From assembly GCA_002105175.1 (NCBI GenBank), contig MCGE01000024.1, forward strand, positions 1-64,000: a DNA stretch of 64,000 nt, given 5' to 3'. Under the pieces are notes generated by a model. It searched no databases. It was not told where the DNA came from and saw only the letters and a list, made by a program, of their open reading frames with translations. Each line of letters starts with the position of its first letter. Positions within the stretch are counted from its first letter, which is position 1. This document shows, piece after piece, positions 33,390 through 50,639 of this stretch. This DNA is from Absidia repens. Its lineage: Eukaryota; Mucoromycota; Mucoromycetes; Mucorales; Cunninghamellaceae. The position numbers and the translations under genes were made by a program.

Positions 33390-34731
33390 ATGGTGGATAT
33401 TACATTTCAGTTTGAAGCTTTCAGTTTCAACGGGATTTGCCAAACGGTTGCCTTGTCATTATGCCCCCTCATTGGATCATCAGATGGAATAGAACCAGTT
33501 TGCTACTCTCGTAATGTGGACTTGGCCGGTAATCTTATCTTCCAACCAGGTAAAAATACAACAACATTATAAGCAGAAATAAACATATTTTATAGTTATC
33601 ATCCAACTCAATTTTGTTGTTTTATTTATTTATTTATATATGCAGCCACCATGATCATCGACATTGTTGCTATTATTATGGCTGCAATCATGATTTATCA
33701 TATTCGATCTAAATACACTGCCGTTGGCCGAAAAGAAATTGTCATGTTCTTCTATCTTTATATGATCACTGTCTTTCTTGAAATGCTTCTCGTTACAGGT
33801 ATCATACCCACGTCTTCGGTTGTTTATCCTGTAAGTATTAAGAAAAGAAAAACAAAACAAAACAAACAACAATGTGGTAATCGATATCAATAACTCTTTT
33901 GACTTTCTCATAGTGGTTTACTGCAGTTCATATCGGTTTGATCAGTGCTACTTTTTGGTGCTTACTTCTCAACGGGTTTGTTGGATTCCAATTTGCAGAA
34001 GATGGTACCCCACTGTCTCTTTGGGTAAAAAAATAAAATAAAATAATAATAATATATAATCATATCTTGATTATAATCATTCTTTGTCTGACCTCCTTAT
34101 TTTCTCCTTCTCTCGATTTTAGTCCATCCGTATAAGTTCCTTGATTATCTTTTTGATTGTCGGCTTCATCTCTATTGCAACCTTCCAAAATCTCGGACCT
34201 TTTAAAGCCAACAGTCCAGGTGCGCTTTGGGCCTTCTACTTCATTATCAATGGCGTGGCGTTTATTGTATACGTGATCTCCCAGATTATCCTTGTCGTCA
34301 ATACTTTGGACGACCGATGGCCTTTGGGTGATATTTTGTTTGGCACTGCCTTTTTCATCGTCGGTCAAGTGCTGATGTACATTTTTTCAGTGGTGATTTG
34401 TGATCAAGTCAAGCATTACGTCGATGGCCTCTTCTTTGGCACTATTTGTACCTTGTTAGCGGTGATGATGGTGTACAAATACTGGGATTCTATTACCAAG
34501 GAAGACCTGGAATTCTCGGTGGGATCAAAACAAAACGTCTGGGAAGTTAAGGAATTGATGGCTGATGATGAACTCTCTCAACCCTATTCTCAACAAACTC
34601 CTCCACCCCCTCCTCCTCAACAGTATCAACAACAGCATCATGCTCCTTATCCTCCACAACAACAGCAGCAGCAACAGCAACCTTACGGGCAGCAATATCA
34701 TCAACAATACCAACAGCAAAATCCATTTTAA
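33390..34731 (+). CDS. CHS7: Chitin synthase export chaperone (Chs7 family), 4 exons
   Basis: Exons 33390-33549, 33646-33830, 33914-34024 and 34123-34731 join to 354 aa. Family landmarks are clear: [74 protein letters not shown]. About seven hydrophobic helices fit the polytopic ER membrane protein that lets chitin synthase leave the ER. After the last helix ([13 protein letters not shown]) is a cytosolic tail of about 70 residues rich in Pro and Gln. The start at 33390 is the first in-frame ATG; its first residues ([10 protein letters not shown]) are longer than usual and an upstream exon cannot be excluded. AATAAAA lies at about 34845. Confidence 0.93.
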
Positions 34732-35184
34732 ATAGTCCTTTCTTCCCTTCAGTCTTTTATTATTATATCATACATCTGTTAGTCTTAGTTTTTATCTTTA
34801 TATATCCTACCTTATTTTATATTGTGCTTTACACAAATAGAACAATAAAATAAGTTTTTATATATTCTTATGCGATTGGGGTTTTATGTATATTTTGTCT
34901 TGAAGCAGTCAATTGGGTAAAAGGAAAACTTGTTGAGACACTACCTAAGTGTGGGGTATGAAGCATCAAAAAAATTCAGGTCCAGGAATAGAATCATTAT
35001 CATTGCTAGGCTAGGGTTTCGTAGATCAGTGGAGGCTTAATTGTATCGTACAGTTCAGCATTGGGTCTCACAAAAAATACCAAGGAAATACTTTTTTCTT
35101 TCTTTCTCTTTTTTTTTTTACATGACAAGAAAACTTTTATCTACGTTATATTAGAGAGGTGATTCGTTTCTTTAGGTATTGGGG

Positions 35185-35350
35185 CTCCGCTAGAGCTTCA
35201 AGAAACCTTCGATTTACTGGGTGCCAGAGTTTTTTTTTTTTTTTTGTAAAGTGCGTGTTCCAAGGGGTTAGGATTTGACGACTCCGCCATTTTGCATTTT
35301 GGTGGGTAGCCATCAACCGCCGTCCTCAAACGCTCGGGTCTACCGGATGA
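35185..35350 (+). repeat. Dispersed repeat family 2, copy
   Basis: GGCTCCGCTAGAGCTTCAAG, AAACCTTCGATTTACTGGGT then CCAGAG, a T14 run, and CTCCGCCATTTTGCATTTTG. The best-preserved copy; lies directly upstream of family 1 copy E in the same orientation, as does the 62945 copy beside copy I. Confidence 0.55.
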
Positions 35351-35399
35351 ATGCGAGAAAACCCCCAGCCCGCCAGATGGGTGGATGGTGCCATATTCA

Positions 35400-36430
35400 A
35401 ACACCGACTATGTGATGCTATATTTATTATTGTGTCATTTCCCTTTTTCCTTTTTCATTCTTTCTTCCTTTTTTTCTCTCTCATCATTAATGCTTCAATG
35501 AAGTGATTGTGATCTTGGATTAGTGTTAGAACTTAAATTAGAGGCATTTTGAAAAATGCAATACAAGCATCATGGGGAAACCCTTTCATTTTTAAAGTAG
35601 GATTTGTGACCACCATTCGCTGCCTTTTTGAAACCTTCATTGGCTTAGTTTAGTCTTAGTTTGTCCATAGTTTGAATCTATATTTAATAAAATTCGACTC
35701 TTTTTGCACGCTTCAATGAAAAAAAAAACCTCATTAGTGTCTTTCATGTCTTATGAAATAGATCCGTTTTTTACGACCATTGCCGCATGGATTAGTGTTG
35801 ACCGTTGTTGTGTTTTAATAACAAATATTTCTTTAGTCTTCCTCTCTCCTTGTGCAATATATTAGTTCTCATCTTACATTTATCCCGTTAGACTAGTGCT
35901 TACCATTTTTTAAATCTCGTATAAGTCTCCTTCATTCTTCCTTCAATGGATCCTTTCATGTCTCTTGTTACAAGGAATCCCTCGTCTTTAGAAATAGTAT
36001 ATACCAATATGCTTCAATAAAATATGCCTTTCTATCAATTAACCATCCTCTGGCCCATCAAATAGTAAATAATGCTATTATTGTAGCAATTTTGGTGAGC
36101 GTTTTACCAATCGCTTACACTCTATTTCGTCTACTACGACTATTTATGACCTAAAACCAAGAGACTAATTCTAAGTCACTGACCACTTACTATCAAAGAT
36201 AGTCATAGTTCTGTAAGATCAATCAGATGAATAAATCTATATCATTGCTGCTTATGTCGCCACCGACGTACAGCATTTCTCAGTGCTTTCTAGCTTATCT
36301 ATGACTAAAAGCCCCACCCACTGGACCAAACGTCTGGTTAACAGTTCTAGGGCACTTCATATGAAATGCTGTCTTATTCCCGCTCCGGCATTCATGTTAA
36401 TACTAACTATATTATATATGTCCGGCTCAC
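35400..36430 (+). repeat. Dispersed repeat family 1, copy E (hairpin subfamily)
   Basis: Pyrimidine tract at 35440-35485, then CTTGGATTAGTGTTAGAAC, hairpin GGCATTTT/AAAAATGC (35552-35569), and CATCATGGGGAAACCCTTTC (35568-35587). The tail repeats CTTCAATGAAAA, CATGTCTTATGAAATAGATC, TTTTAATAACAAATATT and CTTCAATAAAATATGCC. It then runs into ACGTACAGCATTTCTCAGTG, shared with copies F and I. No ORF. Confidence 0.7.
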
Positions 36431-36982
36431 TATTTTTTTTTGCTCCATTTCAATGTCACATAACAACCTCTAAAATCAACGTTTTGCTTATTTGAAAACA
36501 TTAAGAAACAGAAATGGTAGGCAGTATCACAAAATACCGGATGTGCAGGCTGGCAATGAGCTCGGGCATCGTCATCCGGCAGGTCAGAATTTAATGGCGC
36601 ACGCACAGTATGGTGATGTCTCACAATAGAAGATGATTAAGGGGGATATTTAAATCTTTTGGTTTTAAAATTTGTAATTTGGGACATTTTAAATGGTATG
36701 ACTGCGCCTAGTAAAAAAAGAATCCTTTTGGTTGCCACCTTCACAATGGTGTCTCATCAACGATTTCAGTCATGTCTACGTTTTTTATGCGGCGGAAAAG
36801 TCACGGGCAAGGCGGAGTGTCAATTGTTTTTTGGTTTTGTTTTTCCTGGACCTCCTATTTTTTTTTTTTTTTTTTTACTTTTTTACTTTTCCCGATCCTA
36901 CAATCTATCCATCGATTCTGTTGATCTTATCAGCTTTTGTTTTTACTTGGACTGCTCAGATAAATAAAAATAGATCACCAAA

Positions 36983-37473
36983 ATGTCATCAAAATTAGCT
37001 AGACAAGCCTTGGATCAACTACTGAAATCCAACGACAGCAACAAGAAAATTGCAAAAAAGCCTCAAGCAGATAAGGTGAAGCGATTACCGGATACCAAGA
37101 GTGGAATAAAAAAGGCCAAATACGAAATACGATATGGACAACAAAAGCGTTGGAAGTTGGAAAGGGAAGAACAAAAAAAGAAAGAAAACCCTATTGGTAA
37201 GACAGAAAAAAAATCACACATACAATGGAAAGGAGGTGGGACACCAAACTTGGATTCTAACAAAAAAGGGAAACTTTATTTCATATAGATGATCTGGTAT
37301 TAAAGGAAGAAGAAGACAGAAAAAAGCTTGAGCGAACGATCTCTTTGTTATCTTCAAGGTGGGGAGCCACATCTACAGAACGATCCATTCATCAAAAGGT
37401 AAAAGAACAAACAAAAAAGATAACAAGAGGTGTGGACATACGAAAAATAAAAGAACCAGCTTTGTTAACGTAA
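36983..37473 (+). CDS. Small lysine-rich basic protein, probably nuclear or nucleolar (2 exons)
   Basis: Exons 36983-37196 and 37289-37473 join in frame to 132 aa (MSSKLARQALDQLLKSNDSN ... ending KIKEPALLT). It is strongly Lys/Arg rich with a predicted coiled helix (LKEEEDRKKLERTISLLSSR) followed by a conserved-looking RWGATSTERSIHQK. This make-up is typical of small ribosome-biogenesis factors, but I do not recognise the family. Convergent with the small ORF at 37635-37856. The pyrimidine-rich region and T18 near 36860 lie upstream. Confidence 0.65.
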
Positions 37474-37634
37474 TTACTTTATACAAACGAATAGACTTTG
37501 GCCAGACAACAAAAGAAGCGATAAACAGAGCAATTGGATTCGTTATAGGCGGCATGACTTCAGACATGATTGGATGATTTGATGAACTAGGATGTAGTTT
37601 TAGTTATATTTAGCATTAGTATTAGCATTTAGTA

Positions 37635-37856
37635 TTAGGGGAAGAATAAATCGCTGGGGTTTTTTTTCTTTGCTTTACATATAAACGACTTATTACCTTT
37701 TGACTTGGTGCGGGGTGGATGGGAATAGGTGATGATGGTTGTTGTTGGGGAGTAAGTGACTTTACGAGAAGATTGTTTGACTACAGGTTTGGATCCATCA
37801 TACCAGGAATTTAATACTGGCAAAGTATCGTAGAGTGATTTATTAGCACAGGTCAT
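37635..37856 (-). CDS. Hypothetical small basic protein
   Basis: 73 aa from the ATG at 37856. Residues about 33-50 (KVTYSPTTTIITYSHPP) look like a real short motif and codon use is coding-like. A GTAATAAG donor after PRTKSKG and a CTAAT...CATCCTAG acceptor near 37592 allow a second exon ending near 37550, so the 3' end is uncertain. Divergent from the septin gene, with 600 bp between. Function unknown. Confidence 0.45.
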   Translation of the reverse strand: MTCANKSLYDTLPVLNSWYDGSKPVVKQSSRKVTYSPTTTIITYSHPPRTKSKGNKSFICKAKKKNPSDLFFP

Positions 37857-38458
37857 GATTGTAGAAGGGAAGTGAAAAAGAACCAGGGAAAAAGAAAAGA
37901 AAAGGAAATGCGTGATTTAATATAAGAAAAAGGGAATCTAGTTTTTATTGTTTGTTGATTCAATCAAATTGGCTTTACCCCTGAATGACTTTTTCTAAAC
38001 AGAAAAGATAGGTCAAAGCGAAAAAAAGAGATATGATTACCAAGTCCACCTGACAACTATGATACTATGCCATTAGTCCAGTTTCATCAAGTGTTTTATA
38101 CAATTATCCTTGTATAGTCTGGTTACCACTTTGTGAATGAAATTATGCCAAAAGCTTCCAAAAAGGTTATATGGTGCCAAGTTGTAGAGTGGATCGAGTA
38201 CCACCATTCGGAAATGGGGGGATGATCTTGTAATTTACATTTTGAACCCCGAAGTGGATGTTTTCGAGTTTTTTTTCTTTTCTTTTTTCTTTTTTTTTTT
38301 TTTGGCTTCCCCTCTCTCCCTCTCTATTTTTTTTTCGATCCTCCACCCCTACCCCTCATTTATATAGAATAGCTTATAGCTACTCCTTCAACTTCTGCTA
38401 CCTTTTTCCCTTCAACACATAAAGTTCCTTTTTATCCCCTTTATCATCAAAAAATACT
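37857..38458. promoter_or_regulatory. Divergent promoter region before the septin gene
   Basis: The 200 bp before the septin ATG is strongly pyrimidine-rich (38270-38345, then CTTTTTCCCTTCAACACATAAAG). The part nearer 37857 is AT-rich. No gene is seen inside. Confidence 0.4.
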
Positions 38459-40196
38459 ATGGCCGGTAAGTAAACAAAAATTGATATGTGGAAAAGAAAA
38501 CGATGATAGTATTAAAAAGGACCTGACTAACATTGACTCTTATATAAACCTTATTGATTTAGAACAACAAACTAATGGCGTTTCACCTACGGTAAAACAA
38601 TACAGGAGGAGATATTTTATGATATAAAAAAATAGGATGACTCACCATCGTTACTAATTCACATCATCTTTTCTTTTTAACTCGTATATAGCTTAGTGTA
38701 GTGCGCAAGAAACTTCAAGGATATGTCGGGTTTGCCAACTTGCCCAACCAAGTCCATCGCAAATCTGTCAAGAAGGGCTTCCAATTCACTGCGATGGTCG
38801 TTGGTAAGAAGAAAAGCGAGCTCTAAACTCAACCCCTCTGTTGCACTTGATTAATTTTATTCTTGTTATTATTTTTTTTTTAGGTGAATCTGGTCTTGGG
38901 AAATCCACGTTAGTCAACACTCTCTTCAATACTCAACTCTATCCCCCAAAGAAAATGTGGAACTGTCTCACGAAACGTCGCAAACGGTGGAAATTAAATC
39001 AATCACTTCTGATATCGAAGAGAACGGTGTCAAGTTGCAATTAACCGTAGTAGATACTCCTGGTTTTGGCGATTTTGTCAACAATGAAGAAAGGTAATCC
39101 ATCCAACCATAATTTTGACAGCTCAGTTTCCAACCTAATCCATTCTTATCTTTGCAGCTGGAAGCCCATCTTGGACAACATTGAATCTCGTTATGATACT
39201 TACCTCGAACAAGAAAATCGTGTCAACCGCCGACGTACTATGGACAATCGTATTCACGCTTGTATTTACTTTATTACTCCTACTGGCCATGCGTAAGTGG
39301 TTGATTTGAATGAATGCTGTATAAAACCTGTATATACTAATAAATAGTATTTTACCATTTCTATTCGTAGATTGAAACCGTTGGACATTGAATTCATGCG
39401 CCGATTACATACTCGTGTCAACTTGATTCCTGTGATTGCCAAGGCAGATACTCTCACTGAAGAAGAAGTCTTTGCATTCAAACAACGCATCCTGGCTGAT
39501 ATTAATTACCACAAGATCCAAATTTACCAAGCCCCTGTCTATGAATATGACGACCAAGAAACCATTGACGAAAACCGTGAAATCATGTCCAAGATACCTT
39601 TTGCTGTGGTTGGCTCCGATAAGGAATTCGATGTCGAAGGTGGCCGTCGTGTCCGTGGTCGTCAATATCCTTGGGGTGTGATTGAAGTAGATAATGAAGA
39701 ACATTGTGACTTTGTTAAACTTCGACAAATGCTCATCAGGTAAGGGTCAATAAAGAAAAGACAGGAAGAACCAATATCTCACCTTTTCTTTCATTTTCTA
39801 AATAGAACTCATATGGAAGAACTTAAGGAATATACCAATGATGTATTGTATGAAAACTATCGTACTGAAAAACTGGCCGCAATGGGCATTCAGCAAGATC
39901 CTTCAGTATTCAAGGAAGTCAACCCTGTGCAAAAGATGGAAGAAGAACGTACTGCTCACGAACAAAAATTGGCCAAGATGGAAGCGGAAATGCGTGCTGT
40001 ATTCCAAGCCAAGGTCCAAGAAAAGGAAACCAAACTGAAGCAATCCGAAGAAGAACTCTATGCCCGCCACAAGGAAATGAAGGAAGCTCTGGAGAAGCAA
40101 CGTACTGATCTGGAAGACAAACGTCGTCGATTGGAATCCGGGCGACCCATGACCCCTGAAAAGGCCAAGAAAAAGGGCTTCTCCTTCAACAAGTAG
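38459..40196 (+). CDS. Septin, AspB/Cdc3-type (7 exons) with an apparent -1 frameshift in exon 4
   Basis: Exons 38459-38465, 38563-38591, 38692-38803, 38884-39093, 39158-39292, 39371-39739 and 39806-40196. Septin landmarks: [21 protein letters not shown]-loop [24 protein letters not shown], the septin-unique [15 protein letters not shown], and a C-terminal coiled coil (about 90 residues). The protein would be 417 aa. However, in exon 4 the frame breaks after LYPPK: the C5 run at 38943-38947 is one base short of the frame that continues [21 protein letters not shown] missing C there would restore it. The rest is intact and splice sites are good, so a sequencing/assembly slip in a homopolymer is the simplest reading; a true frameshift is possible. 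Septins form filaments at the cortex and septa. Confidence 0.9.
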
Positions 40197-41474
40197 ACTG
40201 ATCAACCTTCCCTACTGGCAGCTCACCTTCTCTTTCTTCCTCTTAGTTTAGTTTATTCTTTATCTTACATATCATATCTTATCTCGAACCATTCTTTTAT
40301 TTACTTGCTAGTTTTGTTACTCGTCTTCTTCCCATCCCCCCTTCTTTAATCAATGCTATTTACTAATAAAAAAAGATACGATTTGCTTTTCGAAAAAAAA
40401 AAATATCTGATGTCTTTCCTGAAGTGTTGTGTAATATAGGTCTGACCTACAATATCTCTTGCGGTTTTTATCTATTTTACATTCTAGTTTCTAGTCCAAT
40501 GTAGATATTAAAAGCAGGTCAAAATATATATTTTATCCTTTTAAGATTATCCATTTACTATGATGTTATTTAACTACAGAATGCTATTAGTAGAACACTG
40601 GTATCATAAAATCAGGTACATCAATTTAAACATTCCTGGAATTGAAAAGCCATATTAGGACTTCATACGGAAAAGAGATATAAATAATGCGATTCAAACG
40701 TCACATATGGATGGAACCGGAGACAATTCGAAACGCTGCTTTTTTTTTAGTGCTCAAAAGTGAACATCAAAAATTAAGAGAGGAGGGTACACAAGATGCG
40801 TGTCCTCACTTCGGTTTTTATTTTTATTTTGTTGGGTCCTCTCAGTTTGAATTTCAAGCTGTCTCTCACTCGATGTTTGCAATGATATCCAAAATTAGTC
40901 CATGGTTTTTCTTTTTTTGTATGGAAATCGAAATTCCTTATAATATATTATTTGAATACACAAAAATATTATGGTATCGTTCATTTGATTCTGGGTAATT
41001 TTGTAGGCAAAATATACGAAAATAACCCATAGTGCTCAACCAATGCAGCGGTATTTATATTTCCCCCAGGTAGCTTTAAGCTTTTTTATTTGTTTTTTTT
41101 TTTTTTTTTTTATTCATTGTAAAAGCAATCTTTCTCCTTGATAAACTTCTTATTTAAATTGGCTTTATGGTTCCAATAGACAGGGCGTCCCCTACGGTTA
41201 GTTCACATACGGTTTTATTAATCACCTTTGACATATCTAATTATAACATACGATTATTTGGTAATTTTAATTTGCTTCAAGTCTTTATCTGCTTATGACC
41301 TAAAATATGACCATCTGTCTAGTTGGAAGGTTTTGACTGCATTATCTGATAATAGAAAATGATAACGCCAACGACGCTGTAAGCTAGCGTCTCATTATGC
41401 CTCTCATTGTATTTTTTCGACATGCTCGGCGGGATTTTAACCTTTTTAATCGTGCACGAAATGGAGTTTCCTCC

Positions 41475-41524
<50 letters not shown>

Positions 41525-41608
41525 GTCCCTCTTTTCTCCTTTCCTTTGTTTAAAACCCCACCTTTTCGCCTCTGTTGGATTGGTTATCAAATATATACTG
41601 TCATATCA
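40197..41608. other. Intergenic between septin and Pkc1
   Basis: 3' flank of the septin gene, a weak 103-codon ORF (40687-40998, rejected), T20-range runs near 41090, and T39 at 41484-41522 in the Pkc1 promoter 87 bp before the start codon. Confidence 0.5.
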
Positions 41609-46037
<4,429 letters not shown>

Positions 46038-46914
46038 TTTATTTATGCATAGTTACAGTAGTTTAGTTAATACATCATTTTGATTCCCCCTCCCAGCACA
46101 CACCCCCACCAGCATTTATTATTCCCCCCCCGTCTCCCCACTCCTACTAGGTGATCATCTTTTTGACATTCTTAAATAAAAAACATTATATATTTATATT
46201 TATATGTGGCTTGAATCATGATTCATAGAAGTATATGGCCTTTTGTTACCATATTGTCGTATATATATACGAATGATGATCGATTTATGTGGTTTTGTAG
46301 GATGTGCAATCAACCAGCATTCAGCTGTGAATTAATCGGTGAAGATAGATGGATTACGTCCATCAAAGTACAGTATGAGGCTACGAGACTACATAATGCA
46401 TTGGAAGATAGGATAGGAGTATGATGCCGCTTAGGAAAACTAAAAAAAAAGGCCTCACATGAAATACTAAGTATATTTCCTTTTACTTGACAATAAACCT
46501 TTTAAGCACATAAATATGATAGTATAAGTGAAAAGAGTAGAGTTACGTGGTTAGGGGGTTTTATTTACAGAAAAACTTGGCGCATTTGAAGTTGGTTGAT
46601 TTTCGTTGAGGGTTGAGGGTCAAGGAATTGCAACACTAAGGCGTGTACCAAAGTATATATGTCCTTATGCAGGTAAACTAATTACCTTCCAGTGCGCTTC
46701 AATTATCATACTTTATACGCTCATTTATACTTAATTTGAATGCATCCATTTCACTATCCTTTCTCATATGCCCACCCATGGTCATTTTATAAAACCACTC
46801 AAAAAAAAAAAAATCCATCTCACCGTTATATTTATAAACTTGATAATGCGCTGTACGGTACAGTAAATAGATCGCTGACCATGGCGGTTGATCAATGTTG
46901 CCTTATACCTAATC

Positions 46915-46945
<31 letters not shown>

Positions 46946-47389
46946 GCATAGCCACTATACTGTTTTATACAATGTAGGGATACCCATTCGACAAAACACA
47001 CTAAACGTATGAAAATAGTAAACGCAAAAAGGCAACACATACTTTATTCAGCTAAAAATATATACTATGACAACTACAGTAAACTGATCTAATGATAATA
47101 CTATAACACGTTCCAAATTTATGGCACATAAAGGTATGTTAGGGGGTGAGAGTATCTTTCTGTAGAATAAACATAATGCAATCTAAATTTATTCAGTCGA
47201 AGAGGAGATACTGTTCTACTGAGAGTGACAAGCCATTTAACTATGACGGGGGTGGGGAAACGGCCAAATTTGAGTGGTGGAATTAGAGTAAAAAGTTGTC
47301 ATATTGATCATGCTACATGATGTTGATTGCTGAAAAACAAGAAAAAGAGAGGTTCACGTTTTGTATTCAGTAAAAGGAATCGCCCAAAC
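46038..47389. other. Intergenic, no supported gene
   Basis: Pkc1 3' flank with AATAAA near 46175, then AT-rich DNA with T23 near 46917. ORFs here (46218-46424, 46740-47012) are low-complexity or unlike protein. Confidence 0.45.
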
Positions 47390-48380
47390 CCTCAAAAAAA
47401 CACACACATTTCAAACACCGCCCACGTGAAATATTTATTTTTTCTCTCCCGGTTTTTATTTTTTTTTCGCTCTCTTTTCTTTTTTGTCCCTTTTTTTCTC
47501 TTCACCATTGTCGCCCCTTCGAGTTATTATGATCTTAGAATAGTGTCAGGACTAGTTTAGAAGGGGTTTCAGTTCAGGCATTACAAGCTGCATGGGGAAA
47601 CCCTTTGTTTTTGGAATCAGGATTTGGAACCACCATTAGTTGACTTTTTGAAACATGCATTCGCTTAGTTTAGTGTGCTAGTTTGTTCATAGTTTATATC
47701 TGCATTTGAATAAACTATGTTTTTTTTTTTTTTGTTTTTGTTTTTTTTACCTGTTTCTTTGAAAAATATCCCTTCAGTTTCTTTCATGTCGTATACAATT
47801 GATCCCTCTTATGGCCATCGTTTCTTATGATTAGTGTTGACCATCGTTTCTTTTAGATTAGTATAGACCATTGTTGCACTTCAAAAGATATCCCTTCAGC
47901 TTTTCTCATAGCTTCTACAGCATATTAACTCCATTTTGACATTGTCCCTTTAGTTTGATATTTACCATTATTCAAATCTTACATCAGTCTCCTTCATACA
48001 TCCTGCAATAGATCCTTCCACTAAATCTCTTAGCACAATGAACCCCTCGTTTTTAGTTTTATTATCTATCAATATGCCTCAATAAATTGTGTCATTTTAT
48101 TAACCATCTTTTGACTCATTGAATAATAAATAATGCCACTAATGTAGTTATTATGTTAGTGTACTGCAAAATACATTCTTTTTATTTACTTCTCCTACCT
48201 TAAAGACTCTGGAACTGGTTGGTAGTCTTAGATCACTTACTATCAAAGATAATCATATTCTGCTCGATTAATATATGGTGTATCCGTCGCTATATAACAT
48301 TTTGCACTGTTTTCCAGCCTATATCTGATTACTTGCCTCTCACCCAGAAGTCTAGCGAACAGTTGACAATACATACAGTG
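47390..48380 (+). repeat. Dispersed repeat family 1, copy F
   Basis: CAAACACCGCCCACGTGAAA (47413-47432), pyrimidine tract to about 47520, then GATCTTAGAATAGTGTCAGG, ACTAGTTTAGAAGGGGTTTC (47551-47570) and GCATGGGGAAACCC (47590-47603). The tail (47700-48240) repeats CTTTCATGTCGTATACAATTGATCC-like modules and AATAAA hexamers (47707, 48081). The 3' part matches copy E. No ORF. Confidence 0.75.
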
Positions 48381-48397
48381 GTAGGTGGCAACGCAAG

Positions 48398-48534
<137 letters not shown>

Positions 48535-49062
48535 AAAGATAAAGATTTTTTTTTATTAAATAAAGATATGATAATACTAAAAATAAATATCGCCTATTAC
48601 TACGACTATAACTATTATTTAAAAGGGTAAATGCACTTGGTTGGAACATATGAAGGGGTAAAAGCATAAAGTGCAGGCGGACATGCGCACTAGCGTTGCG
48701 TTTTGGGGATGGTCATACCATTTTTTTTTTCTTTCAAACAAACACTGTCTACATCCTAGTAATCATCAAGTGAGATTGCAAAAGCATGTCAAACAAAATT
48801 ATCACATTTCAACAATTTTTTTTTTTTTTGTCGCAGCACACAATCGCCACGTACCCTTCCCCATCATGATATCCTTTCGCCCAGAATAGGAAGACAATAG
48901 CCATAATAATAATACCGTGTCCTTTTTTGACTTTATTCAATAAAAAATCATCAATCAAAAAAAATATACAGATAATATATATAAAAAGAGGGATAAGAAT
49001 GGATGGATAATAAAACAACAAATATATTTGATACGATAAAGTACGTGAGAATGATAATTTGT

Positions 49063-49864
49063 CTATTTCTTGCCACCACTGGCAGCAGCCTTCTTGGTAC
49101 CACGGAACTTCTTGGCACGGTTCTTCTTTTCCTTGCGTTGCTTGCGACCGCCCTTTCCAGGTTCAGCCAAACCAACCTATAATGGGATAATAAAATATTG
49201 AGTATCGGCTGTCAAATCACTAGATCCTCATACTATTGATTTTTTAATCACTTACACGAGCGAGACGGTACTTGGGTTCGAACTTCTTCAAAGCTTCGAC
49301 GTTGTCGTAGACGAGACCGAAACCGGTAGTACGGCCACCACCAAAGTGGGTCTTGAAGCCAAAGACGGAGACGACATCCTTGTTGGTCTTGTACATCTTA
49401 CCGAGCTTTTCACGGATTTCTTCGCGAGACAAGTTGGCAAGACCAGGGTGGATCACATCGACGACCATTTGCTTACGTTGGAGTAAACGGTTGGTAATGA
49501 ACTTACGAGTACGGATGGTGACAGAAGAAGAGTCGGCCTACAGACAAAAAAAAAAAGTGAGTACATCAATTTATGGCGTGAATGGTGCATATATAGTGCG
49601 TAGGGTAGTGGGTATTCGATAGACAGAAGAGATATGGAAGATGTAGCGTACAGACATTCACCAAAAACCAAAAAAAAAAAGTCAAGCAGTGAGGCCAAAA
49701 ATGATAAACATCCCCATCATGACACCTATCCATCCATCCATCAATCCATCTATTGCCATAGTATATTCGTATCATCCATGTATCATACTTCCATCTCTTT
49801 TCTGTCTATTGATGAATAAAATATAATGGCTGTATGAAGAAAATATATACTGTTACCGTACCAT
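49063..49864 (-). CDS. RPS24: 40S ribosomal protein eS24 (3 exons)
   Basis: Exons 49864-49862 (ATG only, inferred), 49537-49256 and 49176-49063 give 132 aa. Family landmarks: [62 protein letters not shown], then a Lys/Arg-rich tail ending SGGKK. Component of the small ribosomal subunit. An ATG alone in the first exon, spliced to GCC GAC TCT, gives the start [13 protein letters not shown] expected for the family; its GTACGG donor and the 324-nt intron are inferred. Codon use is strongly biased (AAG, CGT, GGT), as expected for a highly expressed gene. The pair with neighbouring genes shows no operon. Confidence 0.92.
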
Positions 49865-50639
49865 AATGATATGTATGATAAAGAGAAGGAATCAAACTTC
49901 TTGCAAGATTCCTGGTTGAAATGAAAAAAAATTAGGCCCTGTCTCCGCCTCGCACATTTTTCAAACCCCGGTAAGCAACCCTCAGATCTCAACTCATCGT
50001 GATTAACCAGAAAAAAAAAGAGCACTGCAGGATGCTCTTATTTTCTTTACAAAATATAGCCGCATTACGTTATATGCGAATTCTATAGCTTTAATTCAAC
50101 CTTTTCTCTTATGATCTTCTCCAATATCTCATGCTCTACATGTCTATGTATTAATGGTTTGTATTATTCAAACAACTACGGTGTTGCTGTTATTATTGTC
50201 AAATGGTTTAGAATATTGTAGTATCATATCTAGATCTATATTAACCTTTTATCAAAAAAATAATAAATGCTGAATCGCTCTGCTGGAGCTTTGAGAAATC
50301 TTCGACTTACAGGCTGCTGACTTTTTATGAAATGTGTGATCTTTATAGGATGGGCAATTTTGGCGGACAGTCCCTTTGGGGCCAACTGACTTTTCGTTTG
50401 GGTTGGTGTTTTTTGTTATTATTGATATCAATATACCATACGCAATGAAAATAATGAACTGGATATTGTGTACAGTATTGAGTTTGCTAGTCTAGCCACA
50501 GGCCCTTGCTTGCTTGGTATAAACGGTCGAAAAGGAATAGGACCCCTTTTTATAGTAAATGATCCAAAATTTCCAGCCAACCGCTGAGGTTCGGGGGGGG
50601 GAAGATTTCATCATAATGTGAGAAAAAATAGCTGGCAGT
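49865..50639. other. eS24 promoter and intergenic DNA
   Basis: Upstream region of the minus-strand eS24 gene. No ORF of interest. Contains the family 2 copy at 50270-50400 and G9 near 50595. Confidence 0.45.
50270..50400 (+). repeat. Dispersed repeat family 2, copy
   Basis: TCGCTCTGCTGGAGCTTTGA, GAAATCTTCGACTTACAGGC, TGAAATGTGTGATC and GGATGGGCAATTTTGGCGGA line up with the copy at 35185. Confidence 0.45.

Noticed and set aside
38841..39044. Septin exon 4 read straight through as a separate 67-aa ORF
   Set aside because: It follows the wrong frame after the C5 run; the +1 frame restores all septin motifs.
40687..40998. 103-codon ORF after the septin gene
   Set aside because: Half is Phe-rich translation of T runs; no homology recognised and no splice or promoter support.
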